Part shown: one piece after another, positions 25,312-37,205 of the stretch
Position numbering within the stretch: the first letter of the stretch is position 1
Layout: each line of letters begins with the position of its first letter
Assembly (NCBI RefSeq): GCF_048128805.1
Contig: NC_136012.1
Location: 8,006,121 to 8,070,120 of the forward strand
Direction: 5' to 3'
Length of the DNA stretch: 64,000 nt
Source of the DNA: Centroberyx gerrardi
Taxonomy: Eukaryota > Chordata > Actinopteri > Beryciformes > Berycidae
The notes under the pieces: generated by a model
Databases searched by the model: none
What the model was told of the DNA's origin: nothing
Seen by the model: only the letters and a program-made list of their open reading frames with translations
Position numbers and translations under genes: made by a program

Positions 25312-27436
25312 ATGGCGGCGGAAGGCTGTGAAGAGATGAGTGGCAACGGGGAGCTCGAGGAGTCTTCAGGTTGTTTGATATACGTTAAGGAAATTGCAAT
25401 GCGGGATTTATTTGGGGTCTCATAGATTCTGGCTCGTTGTTTGTTGCACTTTTGGGGGTAAACGTGTTGAGCAGAGCTAGTTATGGGTAACATGGCAAGC
25501 TAAGCTAGGCTATTTCAGATACACACAGCACGAAATACAGAAACAGCGTTGCACCATCGCAGAGGAGTAACGTTAACTTACAGCCGGGACACCGGTTGAC
25601 GTTTAACAGGTGTTAAGAGAAAGAATGACTGCAGCTTTGCTATATGGGTTATCGAGTAGGCCTCTTCCATCGCAGATTGAACTGAATCATTGAATTATGC
25701 CCACAACACCTTCACAATGCTCAGGAGTAGCATTAGGATAAGGGGTGTAGCACAGGGTAAACGCACCTGAACACCTTTTTATTAGAGGAATAGAGTTTAC
25801 ACACCTTTTTAGCCTGACATAAGGCTTTATTGATAGTATACATCATAGTTAGTTGTATCTAACCTATGTAAGATAAAAGGATAGGACAGGAAATTTATTG
25901 AGTTTTGTTTCTGTTGGTGGTTGTTTGCCTTTTCATTTACCACTACATCACAGGTTGGAGTGCTCAATGTCACCTTAGCAGCTTTTACACCATCCTTATG
26001 CAACTACACACAATATACACACCATGCTTAATGTGGCTTTGACTGAAGGCTGAAACTGATAGTACTATTTGAATATTTCTGTTTGGGTTTCAGAGACGGC
26101 GATCATAGTTTTAGTTTCAGTTTTATTTTCTTTCAGTTTACTACACTGTTTTCCATGCATACTCCTAGTTTCAGTTTTACTGTTAACTATAATAACCTTG
26201 GATGAAACCCATGTTAATCCAGTTTATCTGGCCTGTTTTTCTTTGATCTCTGCCCCCCCACTCCTCACCTGACAGCCATGGAGGCCACCGAGACTCCTTC
26301 ACCGCCTCCGACAGAGATGGAGGAGATGGCGGTGGAGATGGCGGTGGAGATGTCGGAGGAGAACGGCGGCGGCACCGTGACCCCTGAGGTGCCTGAGGTG
26401 GTGCCGGTCCCCGACCCCAGTTCCTTCTCCGTGCCCCCCGCGGTGGAGGACGAGGAGGGGGAGCTACCTGTGGATTTTGAGCGTCTGTGGAAGGCCGCCC
26501 ACGACAACCCACAGGACTTCACCAGCTGGACCGACCTGTTGCAGTACTGCGAACAAGAGGTGTGTGTGTGTGTGTGTGTGATAGGTGGGGGGACAGAGGT
26601 GTACTGATGGGGTAGAATGCAAAAAAAAAGAAAAGACAAGTGCCCAGTTTGGCCCAGGATGCTTGCTGTAGCCCCAGCAGACAACAAACCCAACGTCCTG
26701 GTGTCATTTTTCTCTCATCTGTCCACAGAGTCACATCACGGCGTCACGCAGAGCGCTGGCGGCCTTCCTGACCCGCTACCCGCTGTGCTACGGCTACTGG
26801 AAGAAATTTGCCGACTTGGAGCGGCGCGCTGGGTACAACGACAAAGCAGAGGAGGTAAGGCAGGAGTCTCTGTGTTCACAATGTGTTCAGTAGCCACTCA
26901 AAAATATACATTCCTGTGCTTTAAAGGTATGATACACTCAAAATCCTGTGTTTTTTTTCCCTAGACTATTAAGATTGATTGAACCAGTGGCTATTCATTA
27001 TAGAGTTATCAAAACACTGAAAAAGATGAATAATGACTATATTTATTCACCACTTTTGTAAACAGCAGTAACAAACCATTGTATTAAAATAGAATGAACG
27101 CAAATGTTCAATAAATCTTTTCTTTTTAATCAATAATAATTAAGTAAGTAATTAAGTAATATTTAAATTGTTATGTGGTCACAGACGTACATCAGGTATT
27201 TTACAGTGGCTTCATTCCTGACCGTTTTATAATTTATTTTAGATTTATTATGGAAGTCTTTATTTTTTCATTGAGTTTGACAAGCTCCGTGTTCATGGAT
27301 ATGTTGTGGTGTGGTAGGTGTGTGTGCAGGGTCTGCAGGCCATCCCACTGAGTGTAGATCTGTGGATCCACTACATCAACCTGCTGCTGGGAACGCTGGA
27401 CATGAACCTGCCTGAGTCGCCCAAGCGGATTCGCAG

Positions 27437-27478
<42 letters not shown>

Positions 27479-30400
27479 TCAACAAGACAAGGTTTATGCT
27501 TGCAGGTGCCACTTTCATCATCAGCATACTACTATACAGTCTTTAGGCAAGAGTGATTGTAGAAATGAATTAATAGCAGGGACTGCCTTCAATGCCAACA
27601 GCAAGCCTTTATTTTAGCAGGTTAGTCCTGTTGAGATCTATAATCTTTTTTTACAATGTAGACCTGGCCAAGACAAAAGCAGCACATTAAATTACAGACA
27701 GAAAAACAATACAAATATTCCAGAAGTGAAAGATAATCCCAGAAAGAAAGACAGAGGAAAACAGCAGCACAATCCTAAAACAATGAACTCAATTCATTGA
27801 CAATTTCTAATAGATTCATCCTCCATCGTTCTAACCAATGCTTTAAACTCGCTAAGGGTCACCAGTTGCTTCAAGGTAGAATCCACCACAAAACACTTTC
27901 ACACAGTTATTGGTGTTGTACCACGAGACTTAACAAACAGGAAGCATTTTTCTTATTTCTTAATTTTTACATCCTCTGCCCTCAGTGTGTTTGAGGATGC
28001 GGTGACGGCGGCGGGGCTGGACTTCCACTCAGACCGGCTGTGGGATCTGTACGTGGAGTGGGAGAAGGAGCAGGGGGACATGAAGGCCGCCGCAGCCGTC
28101 CTGGACCGAGTCCTCAAGGTGCCCACCCAGCTCTACAACAGCCACTATGACAAGTAAGAACACACACACACACACAATATATGCCAATCTAAGGGTATGG
28201 GTCTCCAGATGCTTTATAGAAGGTGAAAAAATGGATCTGTATGGATGTGTTATTGTCATTATGATGTATCTACTCTCACCACTGCTTTGTGGCATTTTCA
28301 AAAATACAGTGATTGGCCCAAGGGGGGAGCTACATTAACAAGTGAAACAGCTTAGTTGTTACATAGTTGTCACTGAGTTGCCCAGCGGGGGGATTGCATT
28401 ATTCGTGGAGCATGACACTTTTATTGTTACCATGTTACATTTTTAAGATGAGTAGTTAAGATGCCTCCGGAAACAAGTATAAAATCCCACCAGAACTTTC
28501 TCTACTGTGTTTCCCCCTAGTCAGCCTTCCTGCTGTCTCAGTATAAACAAAAAAAACTACTAACGGGAGTGTCTACTCTCCTTGGAAAGAGTAAAACACA
28601 ATGATTAATTATGTAAGTAAGAGGAAGGAGGAAAAATAACTTTGTTTTAAAGGGGTCAGACACACTAACATGTTAACTGATATATAGGTGTTGTTTGAGA
28701 TGGAAGACAACAACACTAGACATTACCTCCACATATAAGTGCATATGAACTGCTGATGTTTTGGGCGCTAAATGGACAAAAAACATTTCCATGGTTAAAA
28801 ATCAAAAGTAGGTGAACGTCATTGGATGTTTCATAGTGTCTTACTTTAGTTCAACTCAACGTAATCAGATTGATTTGATAGCCGCTACCCCACCATCCCT
28901 CTCCCTCTCCCTCTCCTCTGCTGTTCTCCACGCCCATTTCAATGCATTTTTTTAAATTAGTGGGGTAAGCAGAGAGGGACTGAAACTGGGGGTACTGTCA
29001 CCTTTTAAAGACAGATGGAAGTGCAGCAGTGAGGTAGTGAATAGAGAGACTGACCTTCAAAAGGGATTAGGGGATGAATTAATTCTCACATTATTATTAT
29101 GGTCCCTTTTGGAATATTCTCCTCTCCTCCCTCACACTCCACCCCTTTCTCTCTCTCTTCCCTCCCCTCATACACCTCACGTCGTCTCCCTCTGCTTCCT
29201 CCCTCCCTCCGTCCCTCCCGTCAGGTTTAAGGCCCACCTGAACGCCCACGAGCCCAAGGAGGTCCTTCCCCCGGACGAGTACGAGGATCTGAGGGCGTCG
29301 TGCCGCCAGAGCCAGAAGGCGGAGCGCGCCGAACAGGCCCAGGAGGAGGAGGAGGAGCGGCCGCCGGGCGAGGAGGAGCCCGCCACCCCTGAGGGCAACG
29401 ACACAGTAAGTTTTCATGCTGAAATTCAATGATGATTATTAGAAGTTCAGCAGAAAGTGCCTCAGTATACCCAAAGACAAGTAAGGAACAAGACTACATT
29501 CTGTACAGTCCCACCCACGGTGCATTTTTGGTTTTGTGAGCTGCCACTAGCTAAAAAAAGGATCTCATATTGTAAAAGTGCAAATATAGCCACAGTTCAT
29601 GTCAGACTGGGTTGTGAATTGTGATCAAAAAGTCCCCATATCTAGTTTATGCTGTCATGACTTGAATTGAAACCCAGCTTTTAAATCCACAAGGAAGGGT
29701 GAGGGCACCTTTACATTTTAAATTAGAAGTCCTCGCAGTCCAGAAGAAAAACCTGCTGAACCAGTATGAGTATGAGGTGGCGCTGCCTGGCATTCCCTGA
29801 GGATGTGTGAAATGTCAGCTGTGTTTAGGCTCTAAATGAATTTTAAATCCGCTTGAGCATGTGTCTTGCTCTAGGCCACATTTTAAATTGGCAAATATCA
29901 AGGTAATTAAAAATTGGCGAGGGAATTTCCACCCCTGATATATTCGTCTAAGCGCCTGACCCTATAATGCAACTTTTACTTACTTTTATTAATTAGATAC
30001 TGCAACAGGCATGAGTTGCAGGAATTGATTTCTCTCAAGTGCTGTAAGCTATGAAGAGGTTTAATAGCGCACAGATATAGAGGAGTGAAGTGTGTGATGC
30101 CCGATTTCCTGCCTTGAATTTGTCACTTGATGCCACAGCGCCGTGGGGAATAAAGACAATACAAAGAAACGTCATGACATGAAGCTGAAGGTTGCAAAAT
30201 AATGGTCACGATTTTTCTAACTTCGACTTCAACTGTGTGTTTTAGGAGGAGCTGATGCAGAAGATCAGGGAGCAAGTGCTGGTTCGCAGGGACAAAGTGT
30301 ACCAGCAGAACGAGGGGGAAGTCCGCAAGAGGTGGCACTTTGAAGACGGCGTGAGTCGTGGTTTCTCCGTCTCCCCCTCTCTCCCGAGCTCTATTTCTGT

Positions 30401-33400
30401 CCGTCTCTCTCTTTCTCTCTCATGCATTCTCTCGTTCTCTCTCTTGTGCTTTTTCTCTCTCTGCTTCTCGTTCACGCTCTCTTCCTCTTTGTTCCAAACA
30501 CAGAACCAGGGTTTGAGAACAAAATAGTTTTTTCCAGTCACTCTGTTGGGAGCAGAAACTGAAATTCTTAATATTTCTGCCTTTGTGCTTTGGGCCAATA
30601 GATAATGGCCATGAACCATTGTTATTGTTACAGTGACCACAGTAGAAGCTATTCACATTAATGGCCTTTTGAAGTATTATCGCAGCAATAAACCTTTGAG
30701 CACAAAGCTCAGCAATGCCTGCACTTGAAGCTCATATTTGACACAAGCCGCAGCATTGTGGTGATTTATTTTATTTATTTATTTATTTTTCAGTTTTACC
30801 CTTGAATATTAAGTGTTAAAGGATATGGCTGGTGTTTTTAAATACATTTCTAATAGTCAACAAATCCTATGAAAATAACAAAATCAACAATGCGTTTGCT
30901 CTACTTCCGTTACTTTCCAACTTCCCATGTACCGTTTTTAGCCGTCAACCCGGAAGTCATTGGTTCCAATTGTAAGCTAAAAACTCACAAAGACATAGTT
31001 TCAATTTTAAAAATCGCTAACTGTTACCATGAAAAGTCAGACTATTGTAGTTATTACCAAATCAAATTCAAATGGGAACAAATTCTTCATTACTCCGGGG
31101 ACTATTTCCGGTGCTACGGAACTACTTTCCTGAGATGGAAAACGTCTTTACGGTCGGTTTATTAAGTTGTTTGAGGAAAAAGTCGGCTGGCCCGGTGCAT
31201 CGCGATGATGAAATATGCTGCCCACAGCAACGGCATGGCTCTTTGACGTGTTTTTAATAGGTTTTTTTTTAATACAATGGAGTTCTATGGCTACTGGGAC
31301 ATGGCTTTATTGGGCATCGGCTATGTGGACGAGATTTGTCAGCAAAACAAATTCATTGCTGATTTTGTTATTTTCATAGGATTTGTTGACGATAAGAAAT
31401 GCATTAAAACACCAGCCTTATCCTTTAAACATGAATATTAAACATTCCATGTGTCCTCTGACAGAGAATGTTTTTCCAATTTACATTCTTTAAACTGGTT
31501 ACAAGCCTTGATCAAAGCACACTTAGCTCGCCCACTCTCTTACCCACTCATCTTCAACATATGTCACACACACACATCCACAGAAACACGTGACATTGAC
31601 ATGAGCTTCTCTCCTCTCCATCCTGTAGATCAAGCGGCCCTACTTCCACGTCAAGCCGCTGGACCGCATCCAGCTGCGGGCCTGGCACTCCTACCTGGAC
31701 TGGGAGGTAGCCCAGCTCACCAAGGACACCAAGGAACCCAGCCCAGGTCATTAAATGGCGGAAATATCGTCAGAGCTTGCTGTGTATCCCACAAGTCTTT
31801 TCACTTTATGCTGAATTTGTGGTCTACATGAATGAGAAAGATGGCGTTAATGGCCTGTGTCAGTCTGCCTCGACTGTTTCAGGAATTTGTGTTCATCTGA
31901 AAGCATTGTTGTCTGTTCCTAGAGCCCAACCAGGAAGCCCAAGAGGGGTCAGAGGTCACCGCCCTGGCCCTGGCCCCGGCCCCGGCCCCGGCCCCGGCTC
32001 AGGAAGCATCAGAGGGCGATGCGGTTGCCCACGACGACCACAGGGTTCGCATCCTGTTTGAGCGCTGTCTGATCGCCTGCGCTCTGTATGAGGAGTTCTG
32101 GACCAGGGTAAGGATCAAAAGTGTGTGTGTGTGTGTGTCCCAGATTTGCGTGTCTCTTTGATTGAGGTGATTGGCTGATTGAGGAAGTGTGTGTGTTTTG
32201 GGAGTGTGTGTGTACATTATCTCTGACTAACATGCTTGTGTGTGCTGCTCAGTATGTGCAGTACCTGGAGCCACAGAGTTTGGACGAGGCTCGGGCTGTG
32301 TACAAGCGAGCCTGCGAGATCCACCTCACCCACAAACACACCATCCACATGCAGTGGGCCACCTTCGAGGAGAGGCACGGTAAGAGACCACACACACACA
32401 CACAGCTTTATTCACTTTATCTGCAGGTCCTTGAAAAGTGTTATGTCTTAAATGGGTCTTATTTTTTTCACCATGTTTAATTTTGATACAAATGTGAAAT
32501 TAGAGATTTGAAAGATTCTTTACATGCAGTGATGTCTAGTCAAGGCAGAATTGGAGAGTAAGGGAAATGAAATAAAGCAAATGCTGTGAATTGTGCAGTT
32601 TCACCAAAAGACATGAATGAGACCAGCAGTAGTGTTGTTTTTTTCACGGTTTTACCTACACGCATGCCCACTCTTACATTAATACACAACAGGGTTAATA
32701 CAATATGTTGAACATGTTGTGTTTTCGTTGCATATGCTTTAATAAACATAATTGGACATCATGTCCCTGAACTATTCATTTCCCATTGTCCTTTTTCTTA
32801 TACTGCCCATTTATATTTTGAGAACTTTTAGTAGCTATTTCCATTGGAAAGAAGCTGATTTGCTTCTTTGTTTTGGTTGTTAAAGTGGTCTAAGATTCCA
32901 TTAATAGCATGAAAAATGTCTTAAAAAACGGCCATAAACTAGAGCCTTAATTATAGCTCTGTGTAGTTCAGCAGAGCATGGCACTAAAACTGCTAGAGTT
33001 AGGTTTTGGATTCCCATTGGGTCCTCCCATACTAACGATGGAGGGTTTTATGAAAATTCCAAGGTATTTTGGTTCAAGGGGTTTCACCAAATTGCAAATA
33101 TTGTGTTAGAAATCAAATTGCTTGTCACTTGAGGTAAAAGTCCTTACACAGAAAGTATTTTAGATGCTAGTGCTCCAGGTTTTGCAGCCACCACAGTCTT
33201 GTAAATCCCCTCCTCCCCTCCATCAGGTGACCTGGTCGAGGCGCGGCGCGTGCTGGAGGCCCTGGAGAAAACCCTGCCGGGGCTAGCCGTGGTCCGCCTC
33301 CGCCGGGCCGGCCTGGAGAGACGGGCGGGCCGGCTGGACGAGTCGGAGGCCCTGCTGCGGGAGGCGGTGGCCGAATCCAAGGAGAAGCCTTCTCTCCACG

Positions 33401-35136
33401 CCTTCTACTCCATCAAGCTGGCGCGTCTGCTGCTGAAGCTGGGCAGGAACCCTGGCAAGGCCCGCGGAGTCTTACAGGAGGCGCTGGAAATCAGTCCGGT
33501 GAGACACCCGCCCGCCCACAGTAGCCACACGTAATCTTGCTAGCTAATTCTCCATATCATAACCTACATCTATTATGAATAAATGCCAAAGGATTTTTTT
33601 GTCTTGTACATTTATGTCAAAATCCCATTACTTTTACTTCCTGGAAAACAGCGTACTGTTAGTGATTTCTTCATGCCTTACCAGTGGGCATACATAAAAC
33701 TTCCAACCAATAATATCATCACAGGTTTTTGAACAAATCCCTCCCAACTGTAACTGACCTTCAAGTAGTAAATAGCCAAAACTGAATGATTAGACAACAC
33801 ACTCTAACTCTTGTCTGTCCATTTCTCCCTCCCTCTCTCCCATCCTCTCATCTGTCCATCCCTCAGGATAACGGCAAGCTGCACATGAACCTGCTGGAGC
33901 TGGAGGTCTCAGGGGACCCTCGGCCCTCAGCTGAGGCGGTGCAGGAGTGTGTGACGCGGGCCCTGGCGGCGCCCCTCTCCCCACGCACCAAGATCCTCTT
34001 CTCCCAGAGGGGCCTGCAGTACGCCGAGGACTACAGCAACTCCATCCAGAGGTCAGAAGGCAGAGAAACTACACCACACGTGCCGTGAAAATTGGTTGCG
34101 GTTGGCTTGTGATTGGTCAGTTTAACTATTTCAACACTGCCTGTGTCTCCGTCCTCTGCAGTGTGCTGTCTGTCTACGAGGAGCACCAGAAACTGCTGAA
34201 GGAGCTGGGCGGCAAGAAGAGAGGAGCAGAGAATGGGTGAGAGAAGAAATAAAGGGATGATTGACTCGTCACTTGAAATGCTTATGTTCAGAAACATTTT
34301 TGTGGGCACTGCTGCTTATACAAGCAACTTGTTTTTAATTTGATGGATTTTATGATGGTGAGAGCATAAGGTTTAGTGAGTCACACATGGATTATTTTTT
34401 TATGTGTATAAACATGAAATGTCAAATACACAGCTCTCCAATCTATATTCCACATAGATAAAGAATTTTCCTGTGCAAAAGTTAAAGATGTAAGATACAG
34501 TTTAAGGCATACATCTGAGCTGTCTGACTAGTTTTTATGTAGAGTGGTAGTGTTTATGCTATTGATTGCCTGCTTGATTCACAGGGACAGCGAGGACCCG
34601 GAGAAGTTCAGCAAAAGCGAGGACGGCTCGGCTGTCGCCGTTCCCCCGCAGGTCCCGCCTACCATGCCGCACGTCCCCATCACCACGCCCCCTCCCCCTA
34701 TGATGGGCGGCGACGTGAGTGCCCAGAGCGGCTACGGAGGATACGGGAGCTGGTACCAGGTACGTGAGAGGGATTATCACACACTTAGCAACTGTGGCAT
34801 AACACATTTCTGACATTGCTTTCACTAGTGCCTGATGGAAAACGCTATTTTAGAAATATGTTAAAAAAAAAAAAAAATCCACAGTGACTTGAATGAAAAT
34901 GTGAGATAAACATTGGTGTCACTTTCAACTCAGTTCAATCAGCTCAGTATAGATAGGATGTAGCTCTTGAAATGGTTCAGTTGAAAGTGAACACCCTGAT
35001 TCAAGCTAGTTTTCCATATTATTTCCAGTTTGTCAGTGTTGTGTTTCTTGCACTCCTCTTCCAGCAACCCCAGTACGGCAGCTACGGCTACCAGAACACC
35101 TGGAACTACAACCAGGGTTACTACCCTCCCAGCTAA
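25312..35136 (+). CDS. prpf39: Pre-mRNA-processing factor 39
   Basis: HAT-repeat protein of the U1 snRNP (Prp39 family) that helps recognise 5' splice sites in the nucleus. Exons: 25312-25369, 26276-26559, 26729-26854, 27318-27436, 27986-28153, 29225-29405, 30246-30350, 31629-31746, 31923-32107, 32253-32379, 33227-33498, 33867-34051, 34162-34236, 34585-34759 and 35065-35136. They give 749 aa, longer than human (669) mainly through acidic N-terminal and Glu-rich inserts. HAT blocks are visible: [15 protein letters not shown] (about 89), [60 protein letters not shown] and [11 protein letters not shown]. The C terminus is Tyr-rich (YGGYGSWYQ to NQGYYPPS), as in human. The ATG sits in AATCATGGCGGCGG, a partial TISU/YY1 context. 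Exon 9 encodes an Ala-Pro repeat. The donors of exons 1 (GTTGTT) and 8 (GTCATT) are weak but phase-consistent. A retained fish paralogue is possible. Confidence 0.94.
27439..27477. repeat. (AC)19 microsatellite at prpf39 exon 4 donor
   Basis: AC run beginning within the donor GTACAC itself, directly after exon 4. It could bind hnRNP L and influence splicing of this exon. Confidence 0.95.
27612..27910. repeat. Teleost dispersed repeat in prpf39 intron 4
   Basis: TTTAGCAGGTTAGTCCTGTTGAGAT, then TACAATGTAGACCTGGCCAAGAC and AGCAGCACATTA. This closely follows a repeat I know from many fish genomes (roughly TTTAACCAGGTAAGTCCCATTGAGAT and GAGAGACCTGGCCAAGA). The sequence after it fits the same repeat less well, so the right limit is approximate. 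The element class is uncertain. Confidence 0.55.
28154..29224. other. prpf39 intron 5, no internal gene
   Basis: A CA repeat sits just after the donor. The rest is AT-rich, with CCCTCTCCCTCTCC pyrimidine tracts near the acceptor. No named repeat or RNA gene seen. Confidence 0.4.
29406..30245. other. prpf39 intron 6, no internal gene
   Basis: AT-rich 0.84-kb intron with no named repeat, terminal inverted repeat or coding remnant. Confidence 0.4.
30813..31432. mobile_element. 620-bp MITE with terminal inverted repeats and 9-bp target duplication
   Basis: The left end reads GTGTTAAAGGATATGGCTGG and continues TGTTTTTAA. The right end, reverse-complemented, reads ATGTTTAAAGGATAAGGCTG and continues GTGTTTTAA. 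The arms are near-identical over about 27 bp. GAATATTAA flanks both sides (30804-30812 and 31433-31441), a perfect 9-bp target-site duplication. The interior has no transposase frame, so it is non-autonomous. A 9-bp duplication favours a MULE-like source, though 8-bp hAT-type with one chance base is possible. It lies in prpf39 intron 7. Confidence 0.8.
31972..31998 (-). repeat. (GGGGCC)4 tract inside prpf39 exon 9
   Basis: On the minus strand four GGGG runs are separated by CC; on the plus strand the tract reads as GCCCCG units encoding Ala-Pro repeats. It is a textbook G-quadruplex pattern on the template strand. Confidence 0.9.
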
Positions 35137-36173
35137 GGGGGGGCAGGGACTGTGACACCAGGAGGCGAGTTCACCCAGGATGACCTCCGAGCCGACCGAC
35201 CGACCGAACCACACCAGTCCTCCGGGTCTACCTGCGAACACTGCTGAAATAACATCCTTGCATCCTTTCCTCTCCGTCCTTCCTCTAAGCTTCCTCACAG
35301 TTACCTCACTGTGCTGGATTTGTGAAAACAAGGGGCTGGAATTTAGCTCTCGTTACATGTCCTGTCATTTCAGTGTAGATTCTGAGGGATAGATGGGAAG
35401 GTGGAAAGATGATGAAAGGAAGTAAGGACGCCCATTTTCAGTATGTAGGCGTCTCTGCCTCAGTTTGACTCCTTTCCATTAGACGCGGCGTTGTTGGTAT
35501 GGTGAGAACGTCCACCAATCTGGGCCCACTTCCCCAAACGGATCTTACCATTTGATGCGTTGTTGTTCATTGGCATTTGATTGAACAAAGATAACTTGGC
35601 TCTTCGGTGCTTTTTGGAAACCCAGGCAGCATCTTTCAGCTGCCTCCTGTCCCCTCTAGGTTTTAATCCCAACTATTTTTGTATGTTAAGCCAGCCAGCC
35701 CCTTCGCCCATATTTTAAAGATATCGACATTATTCAACCATATAGATGGACTTGTATGGTTGACATCTTGTATCATTCCACAAAATAGGCTAGTTGTTGT
35801 TTTTCTAATGTATATAAAGGTGTTTTATAGTGTGTCGCGACACAACTCTTGCGCCATGTCTCTCAAAGTTTGCCTGTAGTCCCATGCTACTCCATGTCTT
35901 TGCGGTTGGAAAATGAGACTTTTTATATTCATTAAATGTCAAGCTAAAGCACTAGGCCTGTCAAGGAAAAACACTTTCCTCCTCCATTTCTACAGTAGTG
36001 TTTTTCTCAATCGGCTGGGCAAAGAGTGGAATTCTCTCTAGATTATGGCATTGCCTCAGGTCGATGGGAATGCTATAGGAGAGAATCTCTTTTGCACAGT
36101 ATCAAGTCAGCAGCAGTTCTGTACCCGGACTGGTGTAGCGGCTAAGACTTGAGCTTCTGAAAACTGCTGGTTG

Positions 36174-36361
36174 AATAAAGCAATTAACTTCACTCCTCAT
36201 TTAGTATGTCATGGTATGCCGTTTCACTGGTTGTTGTAGAATGAATCCAGTGGAGCGAAAAAAGGCATGGCAATTACATTCAAGTACACTGTAACTGCTT
36301 GGTAACAGTTTTTAATCATTGAATTGACTTGGTCTGTTCCACTTTTGCATTGTTCAATAAA
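36174..36361 (+). terminator. prpf39: Candidate poly(A) signals of prpf39
   Basis: AATAAA at 36174-36179 and 36356-36361, giving a 3' UTR of about 1.05-1.25 kb that ends just before the convergent ubxn1 3' end. Confidence 0.6.
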
Positions 36362-36533
36362 AGGTCTGTGAAACTGTGACATGATACATTTGGAAGAAAT
36401 GGATTCTGATGAGATTAATGGCACAGCTTTGTATGTGTGCATATGCGACTCGTATTCAAATATCCATTCACTTACATATGTGATTTTATAATGGTAGAAA
36501 ATTCAGTCCACTGTCAAAATTCTCCAAGTCAGC

Positions 36534-36539
36534 TTTATT
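36534..36539 (-). terminator. ubxn1: Candidate poly(A) signal of ubxn1
   Basis: AATAAA on the minus strand, about 670 nt after the ubxn1 stop and 170-360 nt from the prpf39 signals, so the two genes converge almost end to end. Confidence 0.6.
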
Positions 36540-37205
36540 TTAAGTAGGTTCTTGGTGATTATGCAGACATAACTGTCAATATATTTTAACTTATAAAAAA
36601 ACAACTGGCAAAGTAGTGAATGTCACAAAATCAGGAAGATCATAGGGATTGAATTTAAGGCCCTCAGAACCAATCGAGTAAGTCTTATGTGGTACGGTTC
36701 TATGTCAAGTTCAGGTTAAGATCAAAGAGCTTTATTCCTTATTGGTTTGTAAGTGTTCTGTTGATGTCATGAGCGGCGCTCCTCAAAGCAGCATCAGTCA
36801 ACAGCCAGCTATCTTCACTATGTTCTCAATTAACTATTTACTAAAAAAGTCCTTGTCTAGCTCACTGCACACAAAGCAACCAATATCCAATCAATTCAAT
36901 CGCTCAGTCCAGGATGGCTAAAGGCTGTGTTCGGTTTGCCTTGAAAATCCCAACTTTTTTTCCTTGTAATTTATCCATAACTTGACTTTTGTTATGGGCC
37001 TTTTTTAAAAAAAAAATGGAAAAGGGTGGACAATCTGAACGCAGCCTTGAGCTTCATCTGACTGCCTTAGTTCAGTTAGCTGGCTTATTGAGTGATGCTG
37101 CGAGGTGGGGGGCCCCGCCCCTGGGTCAGTCCATCTCTGGGGTCTCTTGTTTTGATGTAGCAGAAGTGGTGGTGAGGTAGGCTCACAGAGCAGATCCTCC
37201 TGTTC

